A stretch of DNA of 63,688 nucleotides from positions 1 to 63,688 of the forward strand of contig CAZERC010000005.1 of assembly GCA_964515395.1 (NCBI GenBank), in the 5' to 3' direction. Position numbers and translations under genes: made by a program. The notes under the pieces are model-generated. The model made no database searches and was not told the DNA's origin. It saw nothing but the letters and a program-made list of their open reading frames with translations. How positions within the stretch are numbered: the first letter of the stretch is position 1; each line of letters starts with the position of its first letter. Below, piece after piece: positions 42,243 to 51,878 of this stretch. The DNA is from UBA1876 sp964515395. Its GTDB lineage: Bacteria; Synergistota; Synergistia; Synergistales; Thermovirgaceae.

Positions 42243-43558
42243 CACCACGGCGTTCCCAGGATGACGTGCGGCAGAAAAAGCACAAATTTCGGGAAGTAGC
42301 TCGTAACCAGAAGAACCGGCCCCCAGCAAAGGAGCATGAAATACAGGGCCGGTCGTATCATTTCGTCAATGGAGGTATTGTTCAATCTCCCCGCCAGGTA
42401 GAGCACCGGAGCCGCGGGCGGCGTGATGCATCCCAAGCCGGTATTGACACCGACGATGGCTGCGTAATGTATGGGGTTAAACCCCAGCTCCATGATGATG
42501 GGCATCAAAATCGGCGTGGTCAATACGACAACACTGATGTCGTCCATGAGCATCCCCATGATTACCAGGAAAATATTGATCATGAAGAGAATCACCCAGC
42601 GATTGTCGGAAATCGCCTGAAAAAGGGTCATCATTCTTGAGGGGAGGTCCTCCAGAAGGTAGAGGCGACTCAGCATGGCAACCGAAAACAGCATGGCCAT
42701 GATAACCCCTGTGGTAACGGCTGACTCGACGACGGGGGCCGCAAGTCCCCGCCAGTTGAAGCCCTTGTAAATAAACATTCCCACAGGGATCGCATAAAGA
42801 ACCGCCACGGCGGAAGCTTCTGTAGTGGTCATGATACCGCCGTAAATCCCGCCCAGAACGATAACCGGCAGCATCAGGGCCGGAAGGGCCAATTTGCCTC
42901 GCTTTTTGAAAAGCTCCCATTTGACGGCATTCGTCCTGTGCTGGGCGACAAGCACCTTTTCGTTGTCTCGCAGGAGCCAGATATTCACCAGGCTGATCAG
43001 GATGATCGTCACGATGCCCGGACCTATGGTCGCCAGAAAGCACGCCAGGACAGGCTGTCCGCTGATCCATGCAAAAATGATGAGCGTCGCGTTCGGCGGG
43101 ATCAGAAGACCGAGCAGGGAAGCGTTCGCCATGAGGGCGGAGGAATGCCCTCTCGGATACCCGCCGGCTTCCAGCCTGGGGAACATGATCGTCCCGATGC
43201 ATGAGAGGGTTGCACAGGCGGCTCCGGAGATGGAACCGAAGACGGCGCAGGAAATCGTACCCACCACGCCGAGGCCTCCCTTGATGTGCCCGACAAAGAC
43301 GTCGACGAGGTCTATCAGCTTTTCACCGATCCGGCCTCTCTCCATGATGCCACCGGCCATGATGAACAAGGCGATGGCTATGAGAGAAACGGAATTGATT
43401 TGCCTGAAAGCATAGGGTAATAGCTGGCTCGACGCGTATCCCGCCCCGTCAGGCCCTCCAAAGAAAATCAGCCATGATGCGGATGCCATGAAGCTGACCG
43501 GCACTGGGACACCCAGGACAAGGGACAACAGCAGTATGAGAACGGCGACATAAATCAT
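42242..43558 (-). CDS. dctM: TRAP transporter large permease (DctM type)
   Basis: 438 residues from the ATG at 43558 (ATGA overlap with dctQ). About a dozen membrane segments, with SGAACATLSCIGTIMFP and GLLIPPNATLIIFAW early and GCITPPAAPVLYLAG late, as in DctM. It forms the sodium-driven channel that takes substrate from the DctP receptor. Ligand unknown; its neighbours suggest an amino acid or an organic acid. Confidence 0.92.
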   Translation of the reverse strand: MIYVAVLILLLSLVLGVPVPVSFMASASWLIFFGGPDGAGYASSQLLPYAFRQINSVSLIAIALFIMAGGIMERGRIGEKLIDLVDVFVGHIKGGLGVVGTISCAVFGSISGAACATLSCIGTIMFPRLEAGGYPRGHSSALMANASLLGLLIPPNATLIIFAWISGQPVLACFLATIGPGIVTIILISLVNIWLLRDNEKVLVAQHRTNAVKWELFKKRGKLALPALMLPVIVLGGIYGGIMTTTEASAVAVLYAIPVGMFIYKGFNWRGLAAPVVESAVTTGVIMAMLFSVAMLSRLYLLEDLPSRMMTLFQAISDNRWVILFMINIFLVIMGMLMDDISVVVLTTPILMPIIMELGFNPIHYAAIVGVNTGLGCITPPAAPVLYLAGRLNNTSIDEMIRPALYFMLLCWGPVLLVTSYFPKFVLFLPHVILGTPW

Positions 43559-44121
43559 TGATTTCCTCCGACAAGAAGCTTTCTGGTGCTTTTGCACAAG
43601 TCACGGGCAAAATACCAGAACATGAAGATAAGGCCGATGAAGACTGCAAGATAGGAGGTCCAGAAAGGGATCCGCCATGCCGTAGTCATCGGCAGGGCCA
43701 CTCCTGTGCCAAGGGGGCCTCGAAAACCGAACCAGAAGAATTCATATCCGTACCAGACGAAAAGGCCTGAAACCACAACAGTTACCAGATCCTTCAAAAA
43801 AACGAGAAAGTTTTTCAGCTTGCCATTGGGAATATAGGACTGGACAAGGTCCGCGGAGACGTGGGTTCCGTTGAAGGCGCCAAGGGCGGCACCGGAAAAA
43901 TACAACCAGAAGGCAAAAAGTTTTACCCATTCTTCGTACCCGTAAAGATCCACCTCAAGGACATACCGCAGTATCGTTGCAATGACGATCAGTGTCGTCA
44001 GCACAAGGGACATCGAAAAGGTGATGAAAGAAAAGGAAAAGACCACGGTCTTGTCAAAAATGTTTTTCGGCTTTTTGTAGACTGCTTCCTGCTCGACTAT
44101 CGGGGCTTCCGGCACATCCAT
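43555..44121 (-). CDS. dctQ: TRAP transporter small permease (DctQ type)
   Basis: 188 residues from the ATG at 44121; a GTG two codons in is an alternative because GGAGGG nearly touches the ATG. Four hydrophobic helices and the tryptophan-rich segments (YEEWVKLFAFWLYFSGAALGAF) are typical of DctQ. It pairs with DctM. A stable hairpin separates it from dctP. Confidence 0.85.
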   Translation of the reverse strand: MDVPEAPIVEQEAVYKKPKNIFDKTVVFSFSFITFSMSLVLTTLIVIATILRYVLEVDLYGYEEWVKLFAFWLYFSGAALGAFNGTHVSADLVQSYIPNGKLKNFLVFLKDLVTVVVSGLFVWYGYEFFWFGFRGPLGTGVALPMTTAWRIPFWTSYLAVFIGLIFMFWYFARDLCKSTRKLLVGGNQ

Positions 44122-44132
44122 CCCTCCAGCTG

Positions 44133-44162
44133 TAAACAGTGAGGGAATGTCCCGGTTTCCCG
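44133..44162 (-). other. Long hairpin between dctP and dctQ
   Basis: GGGAATGTCCCGG (44133-44145) and CCGGGACATTCCC (44150-44162) form 13 perfect pairs with a four-base loop. No T run follows on the minus strand, so it is more likely an mRNA stabiliser that keeps dctP transcript in excess than a terminator. Confidence 0.65.
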
Positions 44163-44195
44163 GGACATTCCCTTTGCGCATCTTTTTCCGCTTTA

Positions 44196-45209
44196 CTACT
44201 GCACGACTTCCTTCCGGAACTCGTCGATGAGCTCCTTCGTCATTTTGTCCTCAAGCTGTGTCCATGTGCTCTGACACGCCTCGGCAAGAGCCTTGAGCTC
44301 TTCAGGCTCATAGGTGTGCACTTCAACTCCCTTGTCACGCATCATCTGCATGTACTTCTCGTCATTCTCCGCGGCACGGTCGATACTCTTTACAGTGGCT
44401 GACTCAATCGTCTCCCTGACGATCTTCTGATCTTCCGGAGAGAGCTTCTGCCACACCTGTTCACTGATCATGAAGTTCAACACTTCCACGGAGTAGTTCG
44501 TCATGTACCAGTGTTCCAGCACATCACCAAGCATTGTGGCAGCCGCCGCTACAGGGTAGCCGTTGACTCCGTCCACGACACCTGTCTGAAGCGACTGGTA
44601 GACATCGGAATAGGGGATGGTAACCGTCCGATAGCCCATGGCTTCGGCTGCAAGCTTGTAAACATCCATGTTCGGGACCCTTACAAGCACTCCCTTGTCG
44701 ACCGTCGGATCGAGAGGTTCCTTGGCAGGTTTCGTCGTACCGGTTCCGATCATCCCCTCGATGTAGAAACCGAGAAGCCGTACGCCGAGGTTTGCGTTCA
44801 GTTCCTTCATCTTTTCGAAGATCCAGCCGTCCTTCGTGAAAAGCCTTCTCACATCGTCATAACTCTGTACGAACCCGTTGATGTAGACGAGCTCAAGCCT
44901 CGGATCAAACTGGCTGGGGACCGACGTGCAGGCCATGTCAATGGTCCCGCGGATCATTTCCTCGTATACCAGCTCGTAGTCGCCGAGCTGGCTCGCTGGA
45001 TAGACCTTGACTTCGATGCGGCCATCGGATTTTTCCGCAATTTCTTGTGCCACTTCATTCATGAGTATCGTTGCGGGATGGTCTGTCGGGGACTGACCAG
45101 CAAGTTTCAGGGTAACTTCAGGGGCCGCAAATACGGTGGCTGCAGAAAAGAGAACCAGAGACAGGGTCAAAACAAAAACTGTCGACAACGACTTCCAGTT
45201 ACGTTTCAC
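44196..45209 (-). CDS. dctP: TRAP transporter substrate-binding protein (DctP type)
   Basis: 337 residues from the GTG at 45209, nine bases after AAGGAG; a TTG three codons earlier sits too close. Signal peptide (VFVLTLSLVLFSAATVFA) then a periplasmic receptor: DHPATILMNEVAQEIAEKSDGRIEVKVYPASQLGD and the conserved substrate arginine in LVRVPNM. It catches the ligand for DctQM. First gene of the operon. Confidence 0.92.
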   Translation of the reverse strand: MKRNWKSLSTVFVLTLSLVLFSAATVFAAPEVTLKLAGQSPTDHPATILMNEVAQEIAEKSDGRIEVKVYPASQLGDYELVYEEMIRGTIDMACTSVPSQFDPRLELVYINGFVQSYDDVRRLFTKDGWIFEKMKELNANLGVRLLGFYIEGMIGTGTTKPAKEPLDPTVDKGVLVRVPNMDVYKLAAEAMGYRTVTIPYSDVYQSLQTGVVDGVNGYPVAAAATMLGDVLEHWYMTNYSVEVLNFMISEQVWQKLSPEDQKIVRETIESATVKSIDRAAENDEKYMQMMRDKGVEVHTYEPEELKALAEACQSTWTQLEDKMTKELIDEFRKEVVQ

Positions 45210-45398
45210 AAAGACCAACTCCTTTTCCCTCAGTCGTTAGGCGGGAACTTTCTCTCCTCGTTGGCTTGCACGCAAAAGAAGCACCTGTTCCGATATGTCA
45301 CCTCCCCGCTTGTGGGATGGTCGTACATGAAGGGAAACACTTTGAAAAGAAAAACAGGAGCCCTGCGAAAAACACCAGGGACAACCTTGAATCACGGC

Positions 45399-45427
45399 GT
45401 CTAATATATTACATCCACATATTAGAC
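45399..45427. promoter_or_regulatory. Perfect dyad between dctP and the L-serine dehydratase gene
   Basis: GTCTAATAT (45399-45407) and ATATTAGAC (45419-45427) are exact complements with 11 bp between. It lies in the divergent 348 bp between the TRAP operon and the sda gene and could control both. Its half-site shares TATTAGA with the region beside the gntR promoter (41770-41776). Confidence 0.55.
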
Positions 45428-45557
45428 AGCTTTGATGCTATGCAATAAAATCCAGACTGTCAACTTCCAAAAACGCGTTTTTTCGAATATTGCGACGATT
45501 CAGTGTTGCCCTTCAAGGATGAAGTTCTTCATACTTGTATTCACGGGAGGATATTTC

Positions 45558-47105
45558 ATGAAACGGGTCAGCATCCTTAACCACGTCATCGGTCCCGTCA
45601 TGCGGGGCCCTTCGAGTTCCCACACGGCAGGACCGTGGCGGATAGGCAAAATCGCCAGCGACCTTCTCGGCGAACCCGCCGCTTCGGCAACCTTTTTTTT
45701 CCACCCGGACAGTTCTCTCGCAGTCTGCTATCACGACCAGGGAAGCGATCTCGCTTTCGTCACGGGACTTTTGGGGGACGAACTGACGGATCCAGGATTT
45801 CCGGAGGCTCTCAAGACAGCTTCACGAAAAGGACTTGACGTTTCTTTCGGGTTCAGGGAATTTCCCGAAGCGGATCATCCCAACAGCACGCTTCTGGAAC
45901 TTTCCGGTACCACCGGGAAAAAACTGACACTTCACGCACGATCCGTGGGAGGAGGCTCCATGGAAATGGCCTCCCTGAACGGCTTGCCTGTTCTTATGAC
46001 GGGAGACCGGTACGAACTGGTCCTCGAGACAGAACCTGGAAAAACCCGGGAAGTCCTGTCCTTTTTGAAACAATGGGATGAAAATGCCCGAACCGTGGAA
46101 AGCGACGGAAGAACTGCTTGCCTTGCTTCCTCCTGTTTCGCACCGCCCGGAGAATTCCTCGAAAAAGTCCGTGAAACAACCGGCGTAATCTCCTTGAATT
46201 TCGCCAATCCCGTCATGCTTCCCCTTCGCGGAAAAGAGCCCTTTTGCAACAGCGAAGAAATGCTCGCCCAGGCCCGGGAATCAGGTTTGTCCCTGGGAGC
46301 CTCGGCCCTTGCTTACGAATCGTCGCTTCTGGACCTCCCCGAACAGAAGATGCATGAAGAAATGGAGTTCAGGCTTTCGGTCATGCTGGAAGCCGTTGAC
46401 CGTGGCCTGAAGGATGACCATCTGAAAATGAAGCTTTTGAGGCCTGTTGCAGGAGAAATCTACGATGCGGAGGCAAAGAAGAAAATGTTCCTCGGCGGTC
46501 CTCATGCCCGGGCCGCTGCCAGGGCCATGGCCGCCATGCACGTAAACGGCGCCGGAGGGGTGGTTTGTTCCGCCCCGACTGGCGGAGCGGCAGGAGTCAT
46601 TCCGGCGGTCATATCGACCCTCATTGAGGATTTCGGTCTGAACCGGGAAAAGGCTCTCTTTTCGCTATGGGCTGCAGGTGCGATCGGACTTGCCCTCGAC
46701 CGTCGAAGCACCTTCGCCGCCGAGGTCGCCGGCTGTCAGGTGGAAATCGGTGCTGCCGGAGCCATGGGTGCAGCCGCTGTCGTGGAAGCAGCCGGCGGGA
46801 CCGCACAACAAGCCTGTGATGCCGCTGCCATGGTTTTTCAGAATGTCATGGGCTCCGTCTGCGACCTCGTGCAGGGCATCGTGGAAATTCCCTGTCACAG
46901 CCGGAACGCTGCCCTGGCCTCCCAGGCCTTTCTTGCAGCCGACCTCGTCCTTGGAGGTTACAGGAACATGATCCCCCTGGACGAAACCATCGACGCCGTG
47001 GATAGCGTCGGAAGAATGCTCCCGCCGGAGCTCCGCTGCACATCCAGGGGCGGGCTCGCGCTGTGCCCTTCCGCCCTCGGGATCCCGCGCCGCGACGTGA
47101 AGTAA
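45558..47105 (+). CDS. sdaA: L-serine dehydratase, iron-sulfur type, single chain
   Basis: 515 residues from the ATG at 45558 with GGGAGG seven bases upstream. It deaminates L-serine to pyruvate and ammonia using a [4Fe-4S] cluster. N-terminal beta domain GPSSSHTAGPWRIG and C-terminal alpha domain CSAPTGGAAGVIP, AGCQVEIGAAGAMGAAA, MGSVCDLVQGIVEIPCHSRNA; the cluster cysteines are in the last three. Both domains are in one chain. It is divergent from the TRAP transporter, which suggests shared control. Confidence 0.9.
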   Translation: MKRVSILNHVIGPVMRGPSSSHTAGPWRIGKIASDLLGEPAASATFFFHPDSSLAVCYHDQGSDLAFVTGLLGDELTDPGFPEALKTASRKGLDVSFGFREFPEADHPNSTLLELSGTTGKKLTLHARSVGGGSMEMASLNGLPVLMTGDRYELVLETEPGKTREVLSFLKQWDENARTVESDGRTACLASSCFAPPGEFLEKVRETTGVISLNFANPVMLPLRGKEPFCNSEEMLAQARESGLSLGASALAYESSLLDLPEQKMHEEMEFRLSVMLEAVDRGLKDDHLKMKLLRPVAGEIYDAEAKKKMFLGGPHARAAARAMAAMHVNGAGGVVCSAPTGGAAGVIPAVISTLIEDFGLNREKALFSLWAAGAIGLALDRRSTFAAEVAGCQVEIGAAGAMGAAAVVEAAGGTAQQACDAAAMVFQNVMGSVCDLVQGIVEIPCHSRNAALASQAFLAADLVLGGYRNMIPLDETIDAVDSVGRMLPPELRCTSRGGLALCPSALGIPRRDVK

Positions 47106-47125
47106 CAGCTCGATCTTCTCAAAAA

Positions 47126-47160
47126 GACGTCGGCGGCCCTTGCAAGGGCGGCGCCGTCGT
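47126..47160 (+). other. Compound hairpin after the serine dehydratase gene
   Basis: GACG, CGGCG and GCCCT pair in order with AGGGC, CGCCG and CGTC around a TGCA loop. It lacks a T run, so it may end transcription only weakly. Confidence 0.45.
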
Positions 47161-47231
47161 CAAATGTAAAACACAGGTACGTGCTTCATCGGCTCCTCTG
47201 GTGGCGACATCAATGCCGCACATTGCCGAAA

Positions 47232-47260
47232 TTGCGGCTTGTGTGTGCTACATCTATAAT
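47232..47260 (+). promoter_or_regulatory. Promoter of the proline racemase-family gene
   Basis: TTGCGG (47232-47237) and a perfect TATAAT (47255-47260) with 17 bp spacing. Confidence 0.7.
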
Positions 47261-47283
47261 CTGGATACAAAGGATCAAAAGGC

Positions 47284-47298
47284 TGGTTTTGTAAACCA
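47284..47298. promoter_or_regulatory. Operator-like dyad TGGTTT-TGT-AAACCA
   Basis: Two six-base arms mirrored across three bases, about 17 bp downstream of the likely start site. The form resembles the TGGTnnnACCA-type sites of GntR/FCD proteins; a repressor here would block elongation. Confidence 0.5.
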
Positions 47299-47377
47299 TC
47301 AAACTGACTAAGCACTCAGGTTTACCTTATTCTGCTATATGAACCAAAGCGACACCACCCATTAAAGGAGGCCGCAA

Positions 47378-48388
47378 ATGGAAATCACACGGGCAACGGC
47401 TGTCGTCGACACTCACACCGGCGGCGAACCCACGCGGATAATCCTCGGAGGCGGACCATGGCTTCAGGGGCGGACCATGGGCGAAAAATGGGCCTATTTG
47501 AGGAACAACCTCGGGGATTTCAGGGATTTCGTCATGCATGAGCCCCGGGGTCATTCTGACATGTTCGGTGCCTTTTTGACTCCGCCGGTAAGGGAGGATT
47601 CCCATTACGGCGTGCTCTTCATGGATTCAGGCGATGGTGTTTCCATGTGCGGCCACGGGTCCATCGGCACAGCCAACGCTCTCGTCGAACTGGGAATGGT
47701 CCCCAAAAAGGAACCCCTCACAACGGTTGTGCTGGACACTCCTGCGGGACAGGTTTCCCTGGATGTGGAAGTAAAGGACGGCGTCGTCGGAGATGTCATT
47801 CTCGCGAATGTTCCCGCTTTCGTCTACGCCACTGACGTCGAGGTCGCCCTCCCCTCCCGAGGCGGGAAGAAAATCCGCCTTGACATTGCCTACGGGGGCA
47901 ATTTCTTCGCCATCGTGCATGCCGAGGATCTCGGCTTCACCCTCGAGCGGCAGGAGGTTCCGGAACTGCTGGGAACGGGCCTTGAGATACTCCGGGAAGT
48001 GAACAGGACCATCACGGTAGAGCACCCGACGGAAAAGCACATCAACTCGGTGGGGCTCACCGAATTCAGCCTCGAACGCGAGGGGAAACCGACGAAAAAC
48101 TGTGTCCTTTTCGGCGAAAGCAACGTTGACAGATCCCCATGCGGAACAGGGACCTGCGCCAAGATGGCCATTCTCGCATCAAGGGGGAAACTGTCTCCCG
48201 GAGAAACCTTTGAGCACGAAAGCGTCACGGGAAGCCTTTTCAAAGGGTCCTACAAGGAAGGCCCCGTCATCGGCGGGTACAGGACAATTCTTCCTTTTAT
48301 CAGGGGGAGGGCCAGCATCACGGGCTTCAATTACCTCCTGCAGCAAAAAGACGACGAAATGGGAAGCGGCTTTTTGCTTCCCCGTTGA
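47378..48388 (+). CDS. Proline racemase / hydroxyproline epimerase family enzyme
   Basis: 336 residues, AAAGGAGG before the ATG. Both catalytic cysteines of the two-base racemase mechanism are present, in MCGHGSIGTA and in SPCGTGTCA. That fits proline racemase or 4-hydroxyproline 2-epimerase and not trans-3-hydroxyproline dehydratase, which has serine or threonine at the first site. With the HypD-like dehydratase nearby it could bring D- or cis-isomers into the pathway. Own promoter and operator. Confidence 0.85.
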   Translation: MEITRATAVVDTHTGGEPTRIILGGGPWLQGRTMGEKWAYLRNNLGDFRDFVMHEPRGHSDMFGAFLTPPVREDSHYGVLFMDSGDGVSMCGHGSIGTANALVELGMVPKKEPLTTVVLDTPAGQVSLDVEVKDGVVGDVILANVPAFVYATDVEVALPSRGGKKIRLDIAYGGNFFAIVHAEDLGFTLERQEVPELLGTGLEILREVNRTITVEHPTEKHINSVGLTEFSLEREGKPTKNCVLFGESNVDRSPCGTGTCAKMAILASRGKLSPGETFEHESVTGSLFKGSYKEGPVIGGYRTILPFIRGRASITGFNYLLQQKDDEMGSGFLLPR

Positions 48389-48394
48389 ATTCAA

Positions 48395-48422
48395 AAAGGG
48401 GAGCGTTTCCTTGCTCCCCTTT
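48395..48422. terminator. Bidirectional terminator
   Basis: AAAGGGGAGC (48395-48404) pairs with GCTCCCCTTT (48413-48422). T runs follow on both strands. It sits between the racemase gene and the end of the large minus-strand gene. Confidence 0.88.
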
Positions 48423-48427
48423 CAAAC

Positions 48428-51400
48428 TCAAGGCATTTCGTACAAGACGCCCTTGCGTGTCGGATCGACAACATCCCCGAAAAGGGTGATCCTCTGCCCT
48501 GTTTTCCCGTCACAGCAGAAAATCCTGTTGACCCCGTTAGGAAGAATCTTGACAGCCTGTAGAGGGATCCCGCTTCCTGAAATATCGAGTATCAGCGTTT
48601 CGCCAAGTCTGAAGACGATGACTGCGGCATTCTCCCCGTCATAGATCCTGTTCTCTGGACGGCTTTTCGAAAAAATCGTCGGAGGACATTTCTGGAGGAG
48701 GTTCCCCTGTTCATCGTAAACGGACAATCCATTCAGACCTTTTTTCGACACTGCGGCAAGGCCATAGTCACCGAAACCGGAAAGAAAACCCTGAAGAAGT
48801 TCCTGGAACATTTTTTCTTCCTCCGATCGCCCCGCAAAGAGATCCTTCCGCGTCGTCTTTTCTTTTGCCAATCCGAGAAGATGATCCATGTAGATCCCTC
48901 CCAGGTGGCAGAGAAAAGACAATCCGGAATTTTCTGTCATTCCAAGAAACTCTTCTTCACCAGGATCACTGTGTTCCATCCCCTTTGCTGCGGCCGCCAT
49001 TTCCCTCAACCTGTCCATCGCGCCCGAAACATAGCGACTTGTCGACTCAATACAGAGGCGCTTCGAAAAGGCATCCCCCAAAAGGGCTGCCGCATCGGCA
49101 GGATTCTGTTCGCTAAAGAGTCGCTCCGCTTTTGCCACTACCAGACGGGCCTGATCATCAGGGAACATTGCCGAGAATAAAAGAATCAACGGAATGATCC
49201 CGTTCGATTGAAGGCCTTTCTCTCCTTCGCCGGGCCGAAGGGCAAATACACGGGTTTCGGTGTGGCCGAAAGAACCCGCCGATTTGCCGTCTCCCCTCTC
49301 GAAAGCGAGACGGATGCGGAAGGTGTAGTCTCCCCACAGCCACGGGATGAATCCTGGCAGTTCCATGGTTCCGGGGGGGCCGTCAGGGCGAAAGTCCGAA
49401 TGACTTCCGGCAAGAACCCATCCCGATCCTCCCTCTCGGGCCAAAAGCCATTCTTCCGGCTGAAATGTCGAGGCCTCTTTCGGCAATTCCACACCGGGGA
49501 CCGAATCCATCAGGCTTTCCAGAAGCCGGGCGTCTTTTTCGTCCAGCGGGAAGGGAACGAATTCGACGGGCTCTATTTCAACCACCGGCGAAAGACCGAA
49601 AGATTCAAGAAAACGTTCCATGTCGATTTCGGGATTGAGCCTGTCCGAGACAACCACTTTGAGCGGAACGTAGCTTCCAGGATGCTCGTCTTCACCCTTG
49701 CCGATATCCACTTCCGAGAGAACGGGCATGACCCCGACACTGAAATCCACTGTGTTGTAAAGATTGATCCCGGGAATCTCCACAATAACTGTTTCATGGA
49801 AGGGCATATCCCGGGAAGAAGGTCCGTTCCACTGATAAAGAACGCTTTGCCAGGCCCCCGGCTCCGCTTCAAGAATCAACGGAGAGGCCTTCCATCCATT
49901 GTCGCCACTTCGGAAAAGACCCAGGCCGCTTTTGGAGCGAATGACGACATTACAGGCATCCCCTTCTGCCGCCGGATTGCCGAAGAAACGGAACCGAATC
50001 CGGTTAGGGAAGGAATCCTCTCCCGGAATAAAGTCGTGTTCCACTTCCATCTCGATATATTCCCGCTCAGGGATCCGGAACCCGACCACCTCACGGAGCC
50101 CGGCAATATCATCCCGGACCGCCAGCTTGACCAGATCCCCGGGGAAAGATTGAATCTCTGCTGCTTGGGGAACATGGAAAAAGATTACCGATCGTCCCTG
50201 AGGGTCGGTATCGATATAAAGCGTGTTCTCATCTCCGCCTGTAACCCGTGGAGAGAACAAAAAACCCAGCCTGGGTCTTTCCACGGCCAGTTCCGCGCCT
50301 CCAACCGGGGCTCCACCTTCGGTAAGCCTGATGTCTATCCTGCACGACATCCGCTCGCCGGCGCCAACTTCCGCATTGCCACATCCGGAAACATCAAGAG
50401 AAAGGACCCTGTCGGCCCTGTCCGGGCCTGTATCCTTCCTCATTGCCTGCTTTCGAGGGAAGGACCTCCCGAAATATTCTTCGACAGCAAGCACAAAGGC
50501 CTTTTCGACACGACGCGCAAGCTCGTGGAAGACCTCTTCAGTCATTTCCATACTTTCGACAGATCCAATCTCCAGTCCGTATCCCGCCTGTGGCACACAT
50601 CCGGGGAAAAGGACCAGGGTCATCCGCTTGCCGCTTTCCGCCATCCTCACAAGGAGGCATTTTTCTGACCGCGCCAATGGTTCCGCCCTTTCATCACAGA
50701 GAAGGCCGTTGAAAGGGAAAGGCCGCCATCTTACCGAGAGGGCCGGGGCTTCTTTCACCAGTGGAGCGTCGCTGCCCCCGCTCTTCCACGGGTCCTTTTG
50801 TCTGAGTCGGATGCTCGTCCCCAAGTGAAAGGTGGTCCCTGTTTTTTCAGCGGTTCCCTTCCCGTAAGGCTCAAGTCGAACGTATCTTTCAGTGCCGTCC
50901 CTTTCAACCCAGTACCTGTGGAAGGGTTCCAGATTCCTGAAGATCATCCCGAAAAGTTTTTTTCGTTCCGCCTCGAAAACCTCAATGATCCTTCCGTCAA
51001 TCCGCTCTTTTTGCCGCATCAGCTGTGACCTGAATTCAGGATCGCCGGGCCGACAGACATCGGCCCGGCCCAGTAAAAGGCCCAACATGGGGAGGTCTTT
51101 CGCCTGCGCATATTTTTCGGTTGCTTCCGCCAGAAGCCCGTTGTAGGCCAAGACATCCTTTTTTTCTTTTCTTTCTGTTTCAGGATCAACTGTAAAGTCG
51201 GGGGCGAAACCGGCATCATCCATTTCAAGCATGATCTTTTTCCTGTGAGTGGTGCTGTTCATATCTCGCCACATCAAGGGGAAGACCTCTTCGAGGAAGC
51301 GGGCAAGCATTGTTTTCGGAACATCGCGTGCTGCAAGGTGTTCGGATTGTCCTTCCGAGGCCGGAGCTGAACCCGACCAGAGTGCCCAGGCCCAATAGTC

Positions 51401-51730
51401 CGCCGGTTTGTTTATCTGCAGCCGTCGTCTCTTTCTTTCGCCCTCTTCAAAGGCGTCCCGAAAATTTTCGCTGTCCAACGCCCGCTGTGACCAGGACACT
51501 TCAATATGATGGATTCGCCGGAATTCCTTCGGCCATTCTGCAGGGTCCCCTCCGTAAATCTCACAAAAGGTTTCCTTGACATCCTGAACTGTAGGCAGTT
51601 CTTCCTTGGCAAAAAGGAATCCAAGAGGCTCCCCCCCAATTCCGAGGGCTGTATCGGTCCAAAGTACACAAGCAATTCCCGCTGCAAGGACATACTCCAA
51701 AAGGAGAAACAAACCGGGAAAACGACGCAC
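48428..51730 (-). CDS. Large exported protein of unknown function (1100 residues)
   Basis: Start GTG at 51730 with GGAGG eight bases upstream; the open frame continues further but would overlap the divergent gene. A signal peptide or anchor (FPGLFLLLEYVLAAGIACVLW) starts the protein. The first 450 residues are helical and charged. Around 530-640 there are beta-rich segments with an Ig/Big-like look (GGAPVGGAELAVERP, DTDPQGRSVIFFHVP). The last 100 residues form another beta domain. I do not recognise a family. A strong terminator follows. Confidence 0.7.
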   Translation of the reverse strand: MRRFPGLFLLLEYVLAAGIACVLWTDTALGIGGEPLGFLFAKEELPTVQDVKETFCEIYGGDPAEWPKEFRRIHHIEVSWSQRALDSENFRDAFEEGERKRRRLQINKPADYWAWALWSGSAPASEGQSEHLAARDVPKTMLARFLEEVFPLMWRDMNSTTHRKKIMLEMDDAGFAPDFTVDPETERKEKKDVLAYNGLLAEATEKYAQAKDLPMLGLLLGRADVCRPGDPEFRSQLMRQKERIDGRIIEVFEAERKKLFGMIFRNLEPFHRYWVERDGTERYVRLEPYGKGTAEKTGTTFHLGTSIRLRQKDPWKSGGSDAPLVKEAPALSVRWRPFPFNGLLCDERAEPLARSEKCLLVRMAESGKRMTLVLFPGCVPQAGYGLEIGSVESMEMTEEVFHELARRVEKAFVLAVEEYFGRSFPRKQAMRKDTGPDRADRVLSLDVSGCGNAEVGAGERMSCRIDIRLTEGGAPVGGAELAVERPRLGFLFSPRVTGGDENTLYIDTDPQGRSVIFFHVPQAAEIQSFPGDLVKLAVRDDIAGLREVVGFRIPEREYIEMEVEHDFIPGEDSFPNRIRFRFFGNPAAEGDACNVVIRSKSGLGLFRSGDNGWKASPLILEAEPGAWQSVLYQWNGPSSRDMPFHETVIVEIPGINLYNTVDFSVGVMPVLSEVDIGKGEDEHPGSYVPLKVVVSDRLNPEIDMERFLESFGLSPVVEIEPVEFVPFPLDEKDARLLESLMDSVPGVELPKEASTFQPEEWLLAREGGSGWVLAGSHSDFRPDGPPGTMELPGFIPWLWGDYTFRIRLAFERGDGKSAGSFGHTETRVFALRPGEGEKGLQSNGIIPLILLFSAMFPDDQARLVVAKAERLFSEQNPADAAALLGDAFSKRLCIESTSRYVSGAMDRLREMAAAAKGMEHSDPGEEEFLGMTENSGLSFLCHLGGIYMDHLLGLAKEKTTRKDLFAGRSEEEKMFQELLQGFLSGFGDYGLAAVSKKGLNGLSVYDEQGNLLQKCPPTIFSKSRPENRIYDGENAAVIVFRLGETLILDISGSGIPLQAVKILPNGVNRIFCCDGKTGQRITLFGDVVDPTRKGVLYEMP

Positions 51731-51878
51731 AGGCAGACCCTCCGTTTCACTTGATGAAAGTATATCAAAAGTCTTCACACACAACCGGAGAACCCTTTTC
51801 GGGAAAAGGCAGGTTGTTTCGAAAACCTGAACGTTCTGTGTCATAATTGTTCCAGCTGAGGGAGGTGAACCGAAAGAA

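Noticed and set aside
47378..48388. trans-3-hydroxy-L-proline dehydratase
   Set aside because: Both catalytic positions are cysteine, which marks the racemase/epimerase branch.
49208..50668. A 486-codon plus-strand frame
   Set aside because: Antisense to the large exported protein gene, whose signal peptide, ribosome site and terminator support the minus strand.
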